Source: Nelumbo lutea
Lineage: Eukaryota > Streptophyta > Magnoliopsida > Proteales > Nelumbonaceae
NCBI GenBank assembly: GCA_022828595.1
Contig: JAKGHH010000007.1
Coordinates: 35,526,356-35,590,355 of the forward strand
Reading direction: 5' to 3'
Length of the DNA stretch: 64,000 nt
Of the stretch, positions 1-11,419 are shown one piece after another; positions within the stretch are counted from its first letter, which is position 1; every line of letters starts with the position of its first letter. The position numbers and the translations under genes were made by a program. Under the pieces are notes generated by a model. That model saw only the letters and a list, made by a program, of their open reading frames with translations, was not told the origin of the DNA and made no database searches.

Positions 1-5
1 TAGCT

Positions 6-428
6 ATGCTTGTTGAAGCTAGCAAGACAGGCAAGAGAAAGAGGAAGGCAAAGAAGCCTCAGAAGAAAGCCACTAAGGGCAAGAAGCAGAAGAAAGACAA
101 AGCATCGGATACCTGTCACTTCTGCAAGAAGACCGACCACTGGAAAAGGAACTGTCCTGCCTACCTGGAATCCAAGAAAGGTAATTTTGAAACTTGTGTT
201 ATAGAAACCAATTTATTGGTAGCTTCTGCATCCTGGTGTATTGATTCCGGGGCTTCAACTCATGCGGGTAACTCACTGCAGGGGTTCAAGGTAAGCAGAA
301 GGCTGAGTGAAGGAGAAGTCATGCTCTACTTGGGGACTACTGCAACTGTTGCAGCCGGGACCATAGAAACCGTGGAGTTACTTTTTAGAGAAGGAACAAT
401 TGTACTGAAAGATTGTCTTTATTTATAG
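6..428 (+). pseudogene. copia gag C-terminus and protease (broken)
   Basis: A Lys-rich stretch leads to a CCHC zinc knuckle, CHFCKKTDHWKRNC, the RNA-binding motif of retroelement Gag. About 30 residues later is the aspartic protease core CIDSGASTH, which keeps the catalytic D-S-G. The frame ends at a stop after DCLYL, a few codons before where copia polyproteins continue into the pre-integrase domain at 444. It is therefore a piece of a disrupted gag-pol frame. Confidence 0.8.
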
Positions 429-443
429 AATTTAAGGAGAAAT

Positions 444-1626
444 TTGATTTCTATCTCAAAACTGTGTACAAATGGTTATTCTGTCTTCTTTAGTAATATG
501 ATTACTATTAAAAGAAATAACAGATTCATCGCATACAAGGAACTGGAGAATGATCTCTATGTTCTACATCCCTCTCTTGAAACTAACATAACCGAAACTA
601 CGTCGGCTGAAATCCCCAAGAAGAGAGCCCATGATACAGTTAATCCCACGTGTCTATGGCATTACCGACTTGGCCACATCGGTGTTGACCGAATCACAAG
701 GTTGGTAAATGGTGGTCCTTTGGATTTTCTAACTGTAGAAGATCCTCCCACTTGTGAGCCTTGCCTGCAAGGCAAGATGACGAAACGACCATTTAACGGT
801 AAGCCTAAAAGATGTATAGGCACACTTGACTTAATACATACTGATGTATGTGGTCCCTTGAGTGTTAGGACACAGAATCAACACGCGTATTTCATCACCT
901 TCACAGATGATTTTTCACAATATGGTTACGTGTACCTAATGAGACACAAGTCTGAATCCTTTGAAAAGTTCAAAGAGTTTAGGAGAGGTCGATAAATAGT
1001 TAGCGAGAGAAATTAAAGTCCTTCGATTAGATCGAGGTGGTGAGTATCTCTCTGACGAATTCAGGGACTACTTAAAGGACAATGAGATAGTATCACAGTT
1101 AGCTCCTCCTGCTACACCACAACTTAACGGTGTTTCAGAGAGGAGGAATATGACCTTATTAGATGTGGTCTGGTCACTTCTCATACACTCAGAGTTACCC
1201 ACATCCTTTTGGGGTTATGCATTAGAGACTGCGATTTACGTGCTTTATTGGGTTCCAACCAAATCGGTTCCGAATACTCCATATGAACTTTGGACCGGAA
1301 AGAAACAAAGTGTCAGACACTTGAAGATTTGGTGTTGTCCAGCACATGTTAAAAGAACGAGTGCAGACAAGTTGGAATCCAAAACCAGCCGTTGCCTATT
1401 TGTAGGCTACCCAAAAGGCTCTGTAGGCTACCTATTCGATGACCCAAGTGAGCAGAAAGTGTTTTGCAGTCGAAATGCACAATTCTTAGAAACCGATTAC
1501 ATCTTGGACACCCATCGTCAGGAAGTTGTTCTTGATGAGGAGAGTTCAAGAGCAGTGGGAGATGTCCCACAAGTTCCAAGTAGTGACCAACCTAGAAGTT
1601 CATGGTTACCTGGTGGGAAACCTTGA
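444..1626 (+). pseudogene. copia integrase region (broken)
   Basis: The pre-integrase zinc finger is visible (LWHYRLGHIGVDRI then CEPCLQGKM). The integrase core follows with LIHTDVCGPL and FITFTDDFSQYGYVYL. The frame is interrupted at about 995 by a stop after FRRGR. It resumes at about 1150 with the end of the catalytic core and the C-terminal domain ([31 protein letters not shown]). The segment between the two contains a recognisable but shifted middle of the core. It is not functional as it stands. Confidence 0.78.
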
Positions 1627-2583
1627 CTAATGAGGAGGATCCCGTGACTTACACAGAAGCTATGTTGGACATAGATTCCCAGAAGTGGGTGGAGGCCATG
1701 AGAGCAGAGATGGACTCAATAGAGACCAATAGAGTCTGGACTCTAGTAAATCCGCCCTTCGGGGTAAAAGCAACCAGTTGCAAATGGATTTACAAGAGGA
1801 AGAAGGGCCCCGATGGTAGGGTTGAGACCTTCAAAGCTCGTCTGGTGGCGAAAGGGTACACTCAGAAAGAGGGCATCGACTATGAGGAAACCTTTTCGCC
1901 TGTGGACATGCTAAAATCCATTAGGATCCTGCTAGCTGTAGCAGTATACCATGATTATGAGATTTGGCAGATGGATGTCAAAATTGCATTCCTAAATGGA
2001 GATCTTACTGAATATATTTATATGCAGCAGCCACAAGGCTTCATTGGTGCAGGTCAGGAAAACATGGTATGTAAACTTAATAAATCCATTTATGGACTTA
2101 AGCAAGCTTCTAGAAGTTGGAACATCTGTTTTAACTTTGCTGTCAAATCGTTTGACTTTAAGCAGAATCCGGATGAATCCTGTGTCTACAGGAAGTACAG
2201 TGGAGATAAGGTTACTTTCTTGGTTCTGTATGTAGATGACATTCTACTCATTGGGAATGATGTAGGAATGTTGACTACGATGAAAGTATGACTTTCACAG
2301 CAATTCTCCATGAAAGATCTTGGAGAATCCTTCTATATACTGGGTCTTCAACTCTATAGAGATAGATCGAAGCGGATAATAGGATTATCCCAATCTGCTT
2401 ACATTGACAAAATAGTCAAAAGATACAGCATGAAAAACTCCAAGAAAGGAAATGTTCCTTTTAGGCATGGAGTCACTATCTCCAAGAAGATGTCTCCCAA
2501 GACTTCTGAGGAGATTGATGGCATGAAAGATGTTCCCTATGCCTCTGCCGTAGGGAGCATCATGTATGCCAGTGCTCCTGCCG
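1602..2583 (+). pseudogene. copia reverse transcriptase with truncated RNase H
   Basis: The copia RT begins EAMLDIDSQKWVEAMRAEMD. It carries [55 protein letters not shown] and the catalytic LYVDDILLIGND. A stop at about 2289 splits it from the second piece, which starts MKDLGESFYILGL. The RNase H portion is lost: after YASAVGSIMYAS the sequence changes to LTR-like DNA. Confidence 0.8.
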
Positions 2584-4260
2584 TAGGGGCTATATTTGAT
2601 TTACCAATCAGTGAGATCCTTAGCGGGAGTCAAAACCTGGGTATGTTGGGACAGTCTGAGAATTCATCTGAGTGGGTGATCATAGTGACAAGATCAGCCC
2701 CTTTGTCAGACAAAGGTAATGATCGGGGTTGCATTCTCACTGATGGAAACCAAGACTGTCGGCAGCTGATTTCAATCGTTGAGATTTGTTTTGCAAAGTA
2801 TATTTTATATGAGATATAAAAGTATATATATATTATGATTTCTAAAATGTTTGCAAGAAGGTTTTAATTCCCATGATCCATATAAGCAGAGAGTGCAACA
2901 CTGTTCTTTGCAGCCAAGGGAGAGGTCATCTCTTGTTGAGCAGTGTATGATCATTATGGGCTGAGAGGTTAAGTGTAAGACCATTGAGGATAATACCTGA
3001 TGGGCTAATCTTGCATTTGCCCATAGTCCCTGGGTGTTACAAGGTGGCTTGGCCTAGGGACCACTTAGGGTAAGTGTTGGGCCCATAGAGCCCATTTGAT
3101 GGGTTTCAGGGGGTGCACTGTCCATAACAGTGTATTCGGCTAGGCCTTGTAACAAAGGCTGTGCCAAACCCATGTGGCTGATGTATAGATCAATGCTTGG
3201 GTCCCACGCCATACAAGAAAGCCCAACTGGGTAGTAGTTAGGAAGGTTAAGTGAGTACATAAGCTTAATGGGTGTTACAAGGTGGCTTGGCCTAGGGACC
3301 ACTTAGGGTAAGTGTTGGGCCCATAGAGCCCATTTGATGGGTTTTAGGGGGTGCACTGTCCATAACAGTGTATTCGGCCAGGCCTTGTAACAAAGGCTGT
3401 GCCGAACCCATGTGGCTGATGTGTAGATCAATGCTTGGGTCCCATGCCATACAAGAAAGCCCAACTGGGCAGTAGTTAGGAAGGTTAAGTGAGCACATAA
3501 GCTTAATGGGCCTAAAGCCCATTTCGAACTAGACTTATTTAATAAGTTAAATATGGGCAAATTCTGAGATGGATCAGCAGATAGGATAGGGTCTTAACTC
3601 TATCCACTCAGAGAGTCCAAATCTGAATATGATTCAGATCTAGAAACCTCTTAATGAGATTAGGAGAAGACTGATCTAATCTGCAGATAAGATAAGGGTT
3701 GATCCTTATCACATAAGGGGATGTCTAATCCAAATATGATTTGGGTTTGAAACTCCTGATTGGATTAGGAGCTGATCCTTTGGGTTTACAAAAGGAGGAG
3801 GCGTAAGCTTTTAGTAGAATCAGATAATCAGATCTTCTTGAGAGTTGAAATCAGAGAAGAAAGATTTCTGCAATCCCTACAAAGACCTTTCTTGCCGCCT
3901 CCTTCCTGCAGCCGCCAGACATCCAATTCTATCTCTAGTTGTGAGGGAAGTCAAGATTCGATCTTGACATCAGTTCTTTGAGAAAGAATTGATAGGAAGT
4001 TGTGCTCACGTGTCATCTTGCTGTTTCTTGCGAAGGACAAAATTCTTGGAGAAGAATACTGTTGATTCTACTCCATCTTTCACTGTGCCATCTTCTGTGG
4101 GAGCTGTTTTTGGATCCTTCTTTGGGCGTGAACACCTTTGTTGGGGGATATTATTTCTCCGTATCAGGTATAATCCTCTCCTACTCCTTTTGGTTTAGAT
4201 CTGGTTCAGTTTATGGTTCAAAAATGATCATTGAAAATATGGTTTTTTAAATAGGGAATG
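2584..4260 (+). repeat. LTR-like and non-coding 3' end of the left copia element
   Basis: No coding sequence. About 2585-2775 matches about 63806-64000 in the same orientation. The segment also holds a 238-bp tandem duplication and a GA/CT-mixed stretch ending near 4180 that looks like the R-U5 part of a copia LTR. The terminal TG...CA could not be fixed. Confidence 0.55.
3032..3507. repeat. 238-bp tandem duplication
   Basis: Two head-to-tail copies, 3032-3269 and 3270-3507, each starting GGGTGTTACAAGGTGGC and ending at AAGCTTAAT, with only a few base differences. Reading frames on the minus strand here are just translations of this repeat. Confidence 0.92.
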
Positions 4261-4399
4261 CGATTCCTAGTTGAAGGGTGAGAAAAATTTTGAAATTCGG
4301 CCCTTTATTCCGCAAGATTTGGGCATCCATACGATGGATCTCTCATTCCTTCAGTGTTTGTTCTCATTGGATGAAGCTTCTTCTATTTATGGTGATGTC

Positions 4400-6880
4400 T
4401 CTTCTTCGTCAACTGTCACCATGTATACTGGTACATATTCCTCTAGGAAAATTTCTCTAGGCATGAACTCGCAAAGGGTCATTGGAGTTGGATGAGACTA
4501 TTGAAAAACTTCCTCATCACTAGCTGGAGGTACCCAAGGTGCTTTTTTCTTTGACACCTCTTCTTGGAGGCATTGTGTATTTATCGCCTAATATCTGCTT
4601 TGGTTTGGTTGACATGGAGACGACGGAATGAGAAGCATTGTTCTTATGTCAAGAGACGATGGTCCATCTAACCTCGTCTTGACGTGATGTTTCTAAGTCA
4701 CTAGAGTAGGTGGAGATAGTCTTGCCCCCATTTGAAATGATTCTTTAGGGTTGGTGTCGTACTTTCTCCTTGGGTTTCTTACTGGTGAAGGTGGACCACC
4801 CATCTTCTATCTCATCTTTTGAAACAAATGACTTTAACCAGTAGTCAGGGTCATTAATCATCAATTCGTAGAGAGTTGGGGTGTTGGGATTCCCAAACCT
4901 CAGCATGCTAGGATAGGCATAAACCATGGTCACCTCTTGATCAACAATAAATTGAACAAGAATTGCCCCCTTTGGGAGAGACATTGTAAGAAAAACCATT
5001 CTTGGGGGTCTAGCTACCTTACCCCTAGTCTCTATAATTTGAGGAGAATCTCCTAAGTTGTGTTGTGGTGTTGACTTACCTTTTGCGAGTGTAGAGTTTC
5101 TTGCAGTTTGGACACTCACTATAGCTTGAGCAGATGAAGAAGAAACCATGTAGGGTTGCAATGGTTCTGGGTAAAAAAAACCCAAAAGTCACCATGGTGA
5201 CATTAGTAGCAATGAAATTGTCACCAAGATCTAAATTGATCTTTCCTTGTTCTACAAGATGATGTATTTTGTCCTTCAAGATAAAACACTTTTCAGTTGG
5301 ATGACTTATCATCCGATGATATTGGCAAAACTTGGGGTCTGTCACACATCAGGTCACTTGGGCAGTGGAAGCTTAATCAACTTTGTTTGGAGTAGCTGGT
5401 TTAGCATTTCTGGAAGAGTCAGGGAATGGATACTCCTTCTCTTCTAGTTTCTTCAAAGTAGGCCTAGACTTCTCTTGGCCTGGGTTTGCAAAAGATTTCA
5501 CTTTATTCTCCTTCTTCTTCTTCTTACCAGAGATCTTAACTGGTTCAGTGGTAGTATTCATGACTTCCTTTCCTTTGGATGAGGAGGAGGTGTTATGGAC
5601 TTAGGGTCCTTCTTGACTTTCTTCTTACCTTCCATCTTCTCACGAGGATCACTTAGTTGGGGATTCCCATGCTTGGCTACCTAGATCTCCAAGTCATGCG
5701 CTTGAGTAGCTAACTCTTCGAAGGTTGTATGCATGTTCCCTTTGAAGTTGTAGAGTAGCCCCTTAATGCATCCCTTGGATGCACATGTCTATAGCAAAAG
5801 ATTAACTGATTTATTACTTAAACTGAAGGGCAAGATTTCTCCACCGTTCAATGTACTCAATGATGGATACATCCTTTCTTTTCCTTGTAGTGGAGAGTTT
5901 TGGAAGTCCAACTATTCGATGTGTACAATAAAAGCGAGTGAGGAATTCTCTCTCAAGCTGGTCCCAACTATTAATGGAGCTTGGCTGGAGGTCGGTGTAC
6001 CAATCAAATTCTCTAGACTTGAGGGAGCGAACAAACTGTTTCACCATTTGGTCATCTTAGGTTCCCGTATTATTGCAAGTCTCGATGAAGTGGGCTATGT
6101 GCTGCTTCAGGTTGCCCTTGCCGTTGAATTTTTGGAACTTAGGAGGTTGGTAGCCGACTGGCATGCGTCTCTCATTAATGCAGTGAGTGTATGGTTGGGC
6201 ATACATTAAAGAGGTTTGTGGGAATCCTCCATATTGAGCCCTTATGGTGTCAACGATCATGTATTGGAGTTGTTGCATTGTTAAAAAAGCAACAAAAAAT
6301 TGGATGGTGTCTTGCATTATGTTCTACACGATGACACGATCATGCTCTTGTTTTTACTGTTTCTACTGCTCTTGGAGGTTAGGAGTCATTGGAGGAGTGA
6401 ATCCTGGAGGGTGAGAAGGTCCTTGACTGGACTCTTGGCGGTTTTGTATCCCCAGTTTGTTCATCAGGAAGGCAATCTAGAGATCCTTCTTAGTGTTAGA
6501 GCTCTTGAGGTTGTCAATAGCTTTGGCCATCTTCTGGAGTCGTTCTTCCATCATCGTGGCTTCTATCATCATCATTGGTATGACGCTACTAGAAGCAATA
6601 GTTGTATGATGGAGAGGAGTAAGACTCCATCCTTTGTGCAGTGCTGGATTGATCATTTGAGAGAAAGTGATTTTTTCCTTCGAATCAAAGTGCAAAGAGT
6701 TGAAAAGGCTTTCTTCTGCAAAGTGACTACCTTGGTGATTTTCCATGTTGGAAGCTCCATTGGAGACGTTAGTTGCACTTTGCTGGATTTTGCCATGGCA
6801 CGTGTGACAGAACAGTTGTAGGAAGAACTAAAAGCGCCAGAGGGCTTTTTGAAGGAGGTTGCAGCCTTCTTGGTAGCCAT
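4400..6880 (-). pseudogene. gypsy Gag, broken in several frames
   Basis: A start at 6878-6880 opens MATKKAATSFKKPSGAF. Downstream the family features appear in order: YQPPKFQKFNGKGNLKQHI (about 6120), the retrotransposon-Gag core FVRSLKSREFDWYTDL...FLTRFY (5814-6047), and a CX2H...C motif, FCQYHRMISHPTEKC (about 5300). A long linker follows (GDSPQIIETRGKVARPP) ending near MTLCEFMPREIF. The pieces lie in different frames and contain stops, so no intact Gag could be made. No pol follows. Confidence 0.72.
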
Positions 6881-6951
6881 TGGATGATTGTTGCAGTTGT
6901 CGACTTGATAGATGAAAGGAAGAAAGCATCCCACTAGGCGTGCCAGAAATT

Positions 6952-7706
6952 TGTTCACACAAATTTCGTGTATTTCAATTAACACAAAATATGGAGACAA
7001 ATTACAAAAATAAATTTTGTAATAAAGGAGAAAAGAAGGGATTTGAACTCTCTCTTATTTTTGCTCGAAGACATGAGCAACATCACGGTCGAATTTGGTG
7101 AAGACGAGAACCATTGGCATGTTTCTCATACTTCTTAACGTGCTGATGTAGATTTCCTTAATCTTGGTGCTTTCGAAGATTTGATGTAGATTTCTTCACC
7201 CTAGGCTTCGCGCTTGACCAACCATGAATGATGCTTCTCTAAGAAGGGCCCTTTTGTGGTGGCTTGATCCTCTTGGGAGATCTTAAATCCAAGTGTGTTG
7301 TAGAAATGAAGAAAATTTTCCCTTCTTTCTTCTCTCTTGATCTTGCAATTGCTAAAGTTTGCAGGGGCTTGTGGTTACTTGCAATTTTCGGTGTTGGTGT
7401 TTGAGAGCTTCTTGCAATGTGTTTGTGAAAAAGGGGCCTCTTTCTTTCTTGGCAAGGCTATTTATAGCTAAGGATTAGGACTACCATACATGCACCATTA
7501 TGTAGGAGTTAACGGACTTACCAATGGGACCACCTTAATATAATAGAACATGGGTCATATTGCACTTAATGCACTTGGATCCTTGGGCCACTAAGTCATA
7601 TTTATGTAGACTTGGGCCTTGGGCCCATGAACGCCCATATTAACTTGTGAAGGCTATCATGTAAATTAATCCCAATTATTTGGCTTAAAAAATTCACATG
7701 TCTACA
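6952..7706 (-). repeat. 5' LTR of the Tat-like gypsy fragment
   Basis: On the minus strand it starts TGTAGACATGTGAATTTTTT and ends TTTGTGTGAACA, about 755 bp. The next bases, AATTTCTGGCACGCC, are placed where a primer binding site would be. It is homologous, in inverted orientation, to the solo LTR at 8451-9733. Confidence 0.8.
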
Positions 7707-8450
7707 ACTTCCACTATTTATATTTGTGTTTGTAGTTGGGTGTTCTATGATTGAACTTCGTAGTGGTTGGGACAACACCGATAAGTCTATCCAAGAAAAG
7801 TTTTGTTGGCACCAGTGTATGGCTACTCGACCTGGAGGGGGGACGAAATGAAGTATGGAGTCACCACATAAATTTTTGGGAATTCGGGAATTTAGGAAAC
7901 CTGAGATTTTTCAAGAAAAGCAAAGGATTTTCTTGGTGACTTGTCATTAGTCCAATGGGGATGAGATTCTTAGGGTCCGAGGACCAAGGTGCTGTGTGGG
8001 AAGGTATTAAGCACCCCACACACGCATGGTTAAACCGATCCCTACTTTACCAATGTTTCAAGGAAAATTTTATAATTTTTGGGCTTAAAAATGAATACAC
8101 ACTTTGGGGTAAAAGAATGAAATTAAAATAACTAAGCAATTAATTAACAAATACATGAAATGATTAACTAACAAAATTGACATATCAGAGAATGCAACTA
8201 ATGAACAACTACAAACAAACTTAACGAAAACATCAAATGACCAAGGAAAGAGATTAAATGTAATCCTAACAAGGGGATTTTTGGAACTAGTTGCAAACCA
8301 TCATTTAGGCACCAAGATTGAAGAATAGTAGAAACATCTAGTCTATTAAAAGATGATAACTGAATTGATTAAAAAGGATTTTAACAAGGAACCAAACAAA
8401 ATAGTTTAACATTAAGATTAATAAGCAAGTGAAGGATTTACTAATGAGAG
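7707..8450 (+). other. non-coding sequence resembling an Ogre/Tat-type LTR
   Basis: No gene. Phrases such as GGAGTCACCACATAAATTTT and GGAAGGTATTAAGCACCCC are of a kind I associate with LTRs of Ogre/Tat-type gypsy elements. The solo LTR at 8451 interrupts it and it resumes at 9734. This is memory-based, with no LTR pair seen. Confidence 0.4.
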
Positions 8451-9733
8451 TGTAGACATGTGAATTTTTAAGCCAAATAAATGGGCTTAATTTACATGGC
8501 GACCTCTGAATTAATATGGGCCTCCATGGGCTCAAGGCCCAAGTCTACATAAATATGTCTTGGTGGCCTAAGGATCCAAGTGTATTAAGTCCAATCTATT
8601 CCATCTCCTATTGTAATAGGGTGGTCCTATTGGCAAAACCACTAACTCCTAACCCTAAACCAACACCCCACTCACATGGATTGGTTAGTTAAGTGGGCTA
8701 AGGTTAGGGTTGTTCATAATAAGTCCCAAACCAACCAAACCGACCAACCCAAGTTGGCCGATTTTTCTTCAACACCAGTTGGTTTCGGGTTACAAAAAAA
8801 CATAACCGATGGTTCGGTTTGGTTTCGGTTTTCACACATGAAAACTGATATTATATATATATATATCTGATATATCTCAATTTTAATATATATTTTAGAT
8901 ATATATTTGTGGAAATATATATATATATATATATATATACTTTATTTCAGAAATATACATATTATATATAAAATTTCTGATATATAAATATCAGTTTTAA
9001 TCCATCAAATCATTTTTAATTTCCAGGCATCCAACCTTTACTTTCTTAGACTTGAATCCTTTACCATTCACACCGAGAGAATCATTTACAAAACTGACCC
9101 AAACCGACCCAAACCGATTCAAACCGACCACGTCAGTTTTACTTAGTACTGGGTCAGTTTCGGTTTCATTTCTAGGTAAATCGACCAGGTCGGGTTGGTT
9201 GGAAAAATGCCAGTAAACTGACCCAACTCGACCCGTGAACAGCCCTAGTTGAGGTGGCAGCCTTAATACTTGGCTATAAATAGTCTTGCCTAGGAAGAAA
9301 GAGCCTACAAGCTCCTTCAAACTTCAACAACTTCAAGATCAAGAGAAAAGAAAGAAGGGAAAAGTTTCTTAGTTCTCTACAATTCACTTGGATTCGAGCT
9401 CTCCAAAGAAGATTAAGTCACCACAAAAGAGCCCTTCTTAGAGAAGCATCATTCACAACCGATCAAGCACGAAGCCCAGAGTGAAGAAATCTACATCAAA
9501 TCCCCCAAAGCACCAAAATCAAGAAAATCTACATCAACACTTCAAGAAGTATGAGAAACATGCCAATAGTCCTTGTCTTCACCAAATTCAATCGTCAATA
9601 AAAGGTTGCTCATGTCATTGAGCTGAAATTAAAGAGAGTTCATTCCCTTGTTTGTTTTCTTTATTACAAATTTATTTTTGTAATTTATCTCTATATTTTG
9701 TGCTAATTGAAATACATGAAATTTGTGTTTACA
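8451..9733 (+). repeat. solo LTR with 5-bp target duplication, carrying a nested MITE
   Basis: Begins TGTAGACATGTGAATTTTTA and ends GTGTTTACA. It is flanked on both sides by GAGAG (8446-8450 and 9734-9738), the 5-bp duplication of LTR-element insertion. No internal region is attached, so it is a solo LTR left by recombination between the two LTRs. It is the same family as 6952-7706 but longer because of the MITE at 8705-9247. A TATAAATAG box is visible near 9275. Confidence 0.85.
8705..9247. mobile_element. hAT-type MITE nested in the solo LTR
   Basis: Termini are TAGGGTTGTTCA on the left and TGAACAGCCCTA on the right, an imperfect inverted repeat. Flanking 8-mers GCTAAGGT (8697-8704) and GTTGAGGT (9248-9255) match at 6 of 8 positions, as an aged hAT target duplication would. 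The 543-bp interior is AT-rich with TA-dinucleotide runs and no coding capacity. Confidence 0.78.
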
Positions 9734-9738
9734 GAGAG

Positions 9739-11419
9739 TTTAAAAGTCTAATCGTTAATGGAGTCAATTTGATTAACTTGATGCACCTAAACAAATACTA
9801 TATGCAACCCGAAAGCCTAGAAGAATTTCCTAAGATGTAGTCAAGAATTTTTCTTGAAGAGTTGACTAAATGACAGTGCCATACTTAACTTTCTAAGTGC
9901 AGCCTAAAATTATAAGTGAATTAAATGGATGAATAATGGGATGAACAAGACAATTAACAATGCGAGGCTAATTTAGGGATAATGGGATTATAGAAAGTGT
10001 GTGAATGAGGTGATGTGCCAAATATAATGATGCAAGGATGCAAGTTGAATGCAAATGACGGCAAAAGAAAAGGAAAAGCCAAATAGCAAATTAAAAAGAT
10101 GAACAAACTAAATGTGAAGTGATTTGATAGAACTAGTCAAATATGATTGAGAGGATTGTTATTGGACTAGAAATTCTACTCAACCAATGTGAAAATTGAA
10201 ACATTGTAGATAATCCACCACTATTGCAACCTATCAACGAGTATTTATCACCAATTAGTAAACAAACAGTTGAACCGTTTTGGTTGCATGCACCTACATA
10301 AACTTGATACGAACAAATAAAACATTATTATTGCTATTAGAAAAATATGACTTCAAATCAGCCCCCCACAAGATAGTTTCCCACAACATCCCACAGCATA
10401 TTCTTGCCGTGTATTGGGAACATCTCCTGATGATAAGTACCAGAAATGATGAGGCATCATCGGAAGATGTTCCCAATACACGGCGGATATGTTCTTTAGG
10501 AAACTATCATGTGGGGGCTGATTTCAACTCTAGAAATACCAAGCATGAAATTAATTTTAACATGATACTAACAGTTGCTTGCTTCCATACATGATTCAAG
10601 GGATGAGAGATCAAATGAGGTTAATATACTTCAAAGAGCATGGCTGGGGTGTTCTTAGAGAGCTTCTATTGATCATGTTTGCAACTTCTCTGCCTTTTTT
10701 TTTTTTTTGAAAGTAGCTTTACGAGTTCTATAAGGAAGCATTGGTTGACTCAGACAACTCTTCTGGCTTTGGTACTCTCCAACCAAGAATAATGTGTCGG
10801 TTTTAAGTCATTCTTTGATGTGGTATGTTGCCCAGGTGGTGAGGATGACTGCTGAATGCCGGTAACTTTTCTTCTGCAATCGTTTGAATTCAAGCATGCT
10901 TGTCGCTTAGTTCCATGGTTGTTAGAACGATTTAGGGGTTTTTGGACTGTAATACTGATATGAGGGGATTCTAACGACGTAAAACATGGTGGGAAAAGAA
11001 TTTGGACATGGGTTAGGGAAGATTGGGGCTGCTTGGGATGTGAAGGAGGGTATTCTCTAGGCTAATGGGGGTAGAGTTTTCTCCCTTAGCTAGATCTCTT
11101 ACACTCGAAGTATATGGGTGAGGGTGCACTTTCATTAACAAGTGAACATGTCTTGTGTTCAGAGTGTTGACCCCACTCACATGTGTGGAGTGAGATCAAA
11201 CAGTAAATTTTTTGTCAAATTAATATATATATATATATATTTATTTATTTTTTTTTCAACTTAAAAAAGAAGAGTAAAAGTGAACAAAAAGGAGTGGGAA
11301 CTGACCCTGGACTCCAAATGATGAAACCCTTCTTCAAGCTTCAGCCATTAATGATCATAAAAGAAGACCTCCTTTAAGCTTCAACCAAGGGTGAAAAATC
11401 TATATGAAAGCACTCATTT
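9739..11419. other. non-coding AT-rich stretch
   Basis: No gene is supported. It appears to continue the Ogre/Tat-type sequence interrupted at 8450. The only structured item is the inverted repeat at 10351-10527. Confidence 0.4.
10351..10527. repeat. imperfect hairpin (foldback), about 177 bp
   Basis: The two arms, each about 75-80 bp, are imperfect reverse complements around a short loop near 10432-10450. CGTGTATTGGGAACATCT on the left is matched by AGATGTTCCCAATACACG on the right, and AAATCAGCCCCC by GGGGGCTGATTT. It may be a small MITE or a hairpin that yields small RNAs. No known miRNA was recognised. Confidence 0.7.

Larger units (their letters stand above)
1..4260 (+). mobile_element. 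decayed Ty1/copia element, 5' part outside window, rearranged 3' end
   Basis: Copia order gag knuckle, protease, integrase, reverse transcriptase is readable on the plus strand from 6 to 2583 with several stops and frameshifts. RNase H stops abruptly after YASAVGSIMYAS and runs directly into non-coding sequence (from about 2585) that recurs at about 63806-64000. That implies a deletion from within RNase H to within the LTR. The right limit near 4260 is where minus-strand gypsy sequence begins. Lineage is tentatively Tork/Angela-like. Confidence 0.75.
4262..7706 (-). mobile_element. Ty3/gypsy (Tat-like) fragment: 5' LTR plus gag
   Basis: On the minus strand a 5' LTR (7706 to 6952) is followed by gag starting near 6880 and running to about 4262, where the element is cut off. 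Protease, RT and integrase are absent. The gag resembles the Tat/Retand type. The truncation point abuts the copia remnant to the left. Confidence 0.7.

Noticed and set aside
3054..3560. Minus-strand frames repeated at 3054-3302 and 3292-3560
   Set aside because: Translations of the 238-bp tandem duplication in LTR-like DNA; no family similarity.
6300..6821. Plus-strand 173-codon frame
   Set aside because: Antisense of the Tat-like gag on the minus strand; no family similarity.
10294..10594. Frames on both strands around the hairpin
   Set aside because: Palindromic DNA gives open frames on both strands without any known domain.
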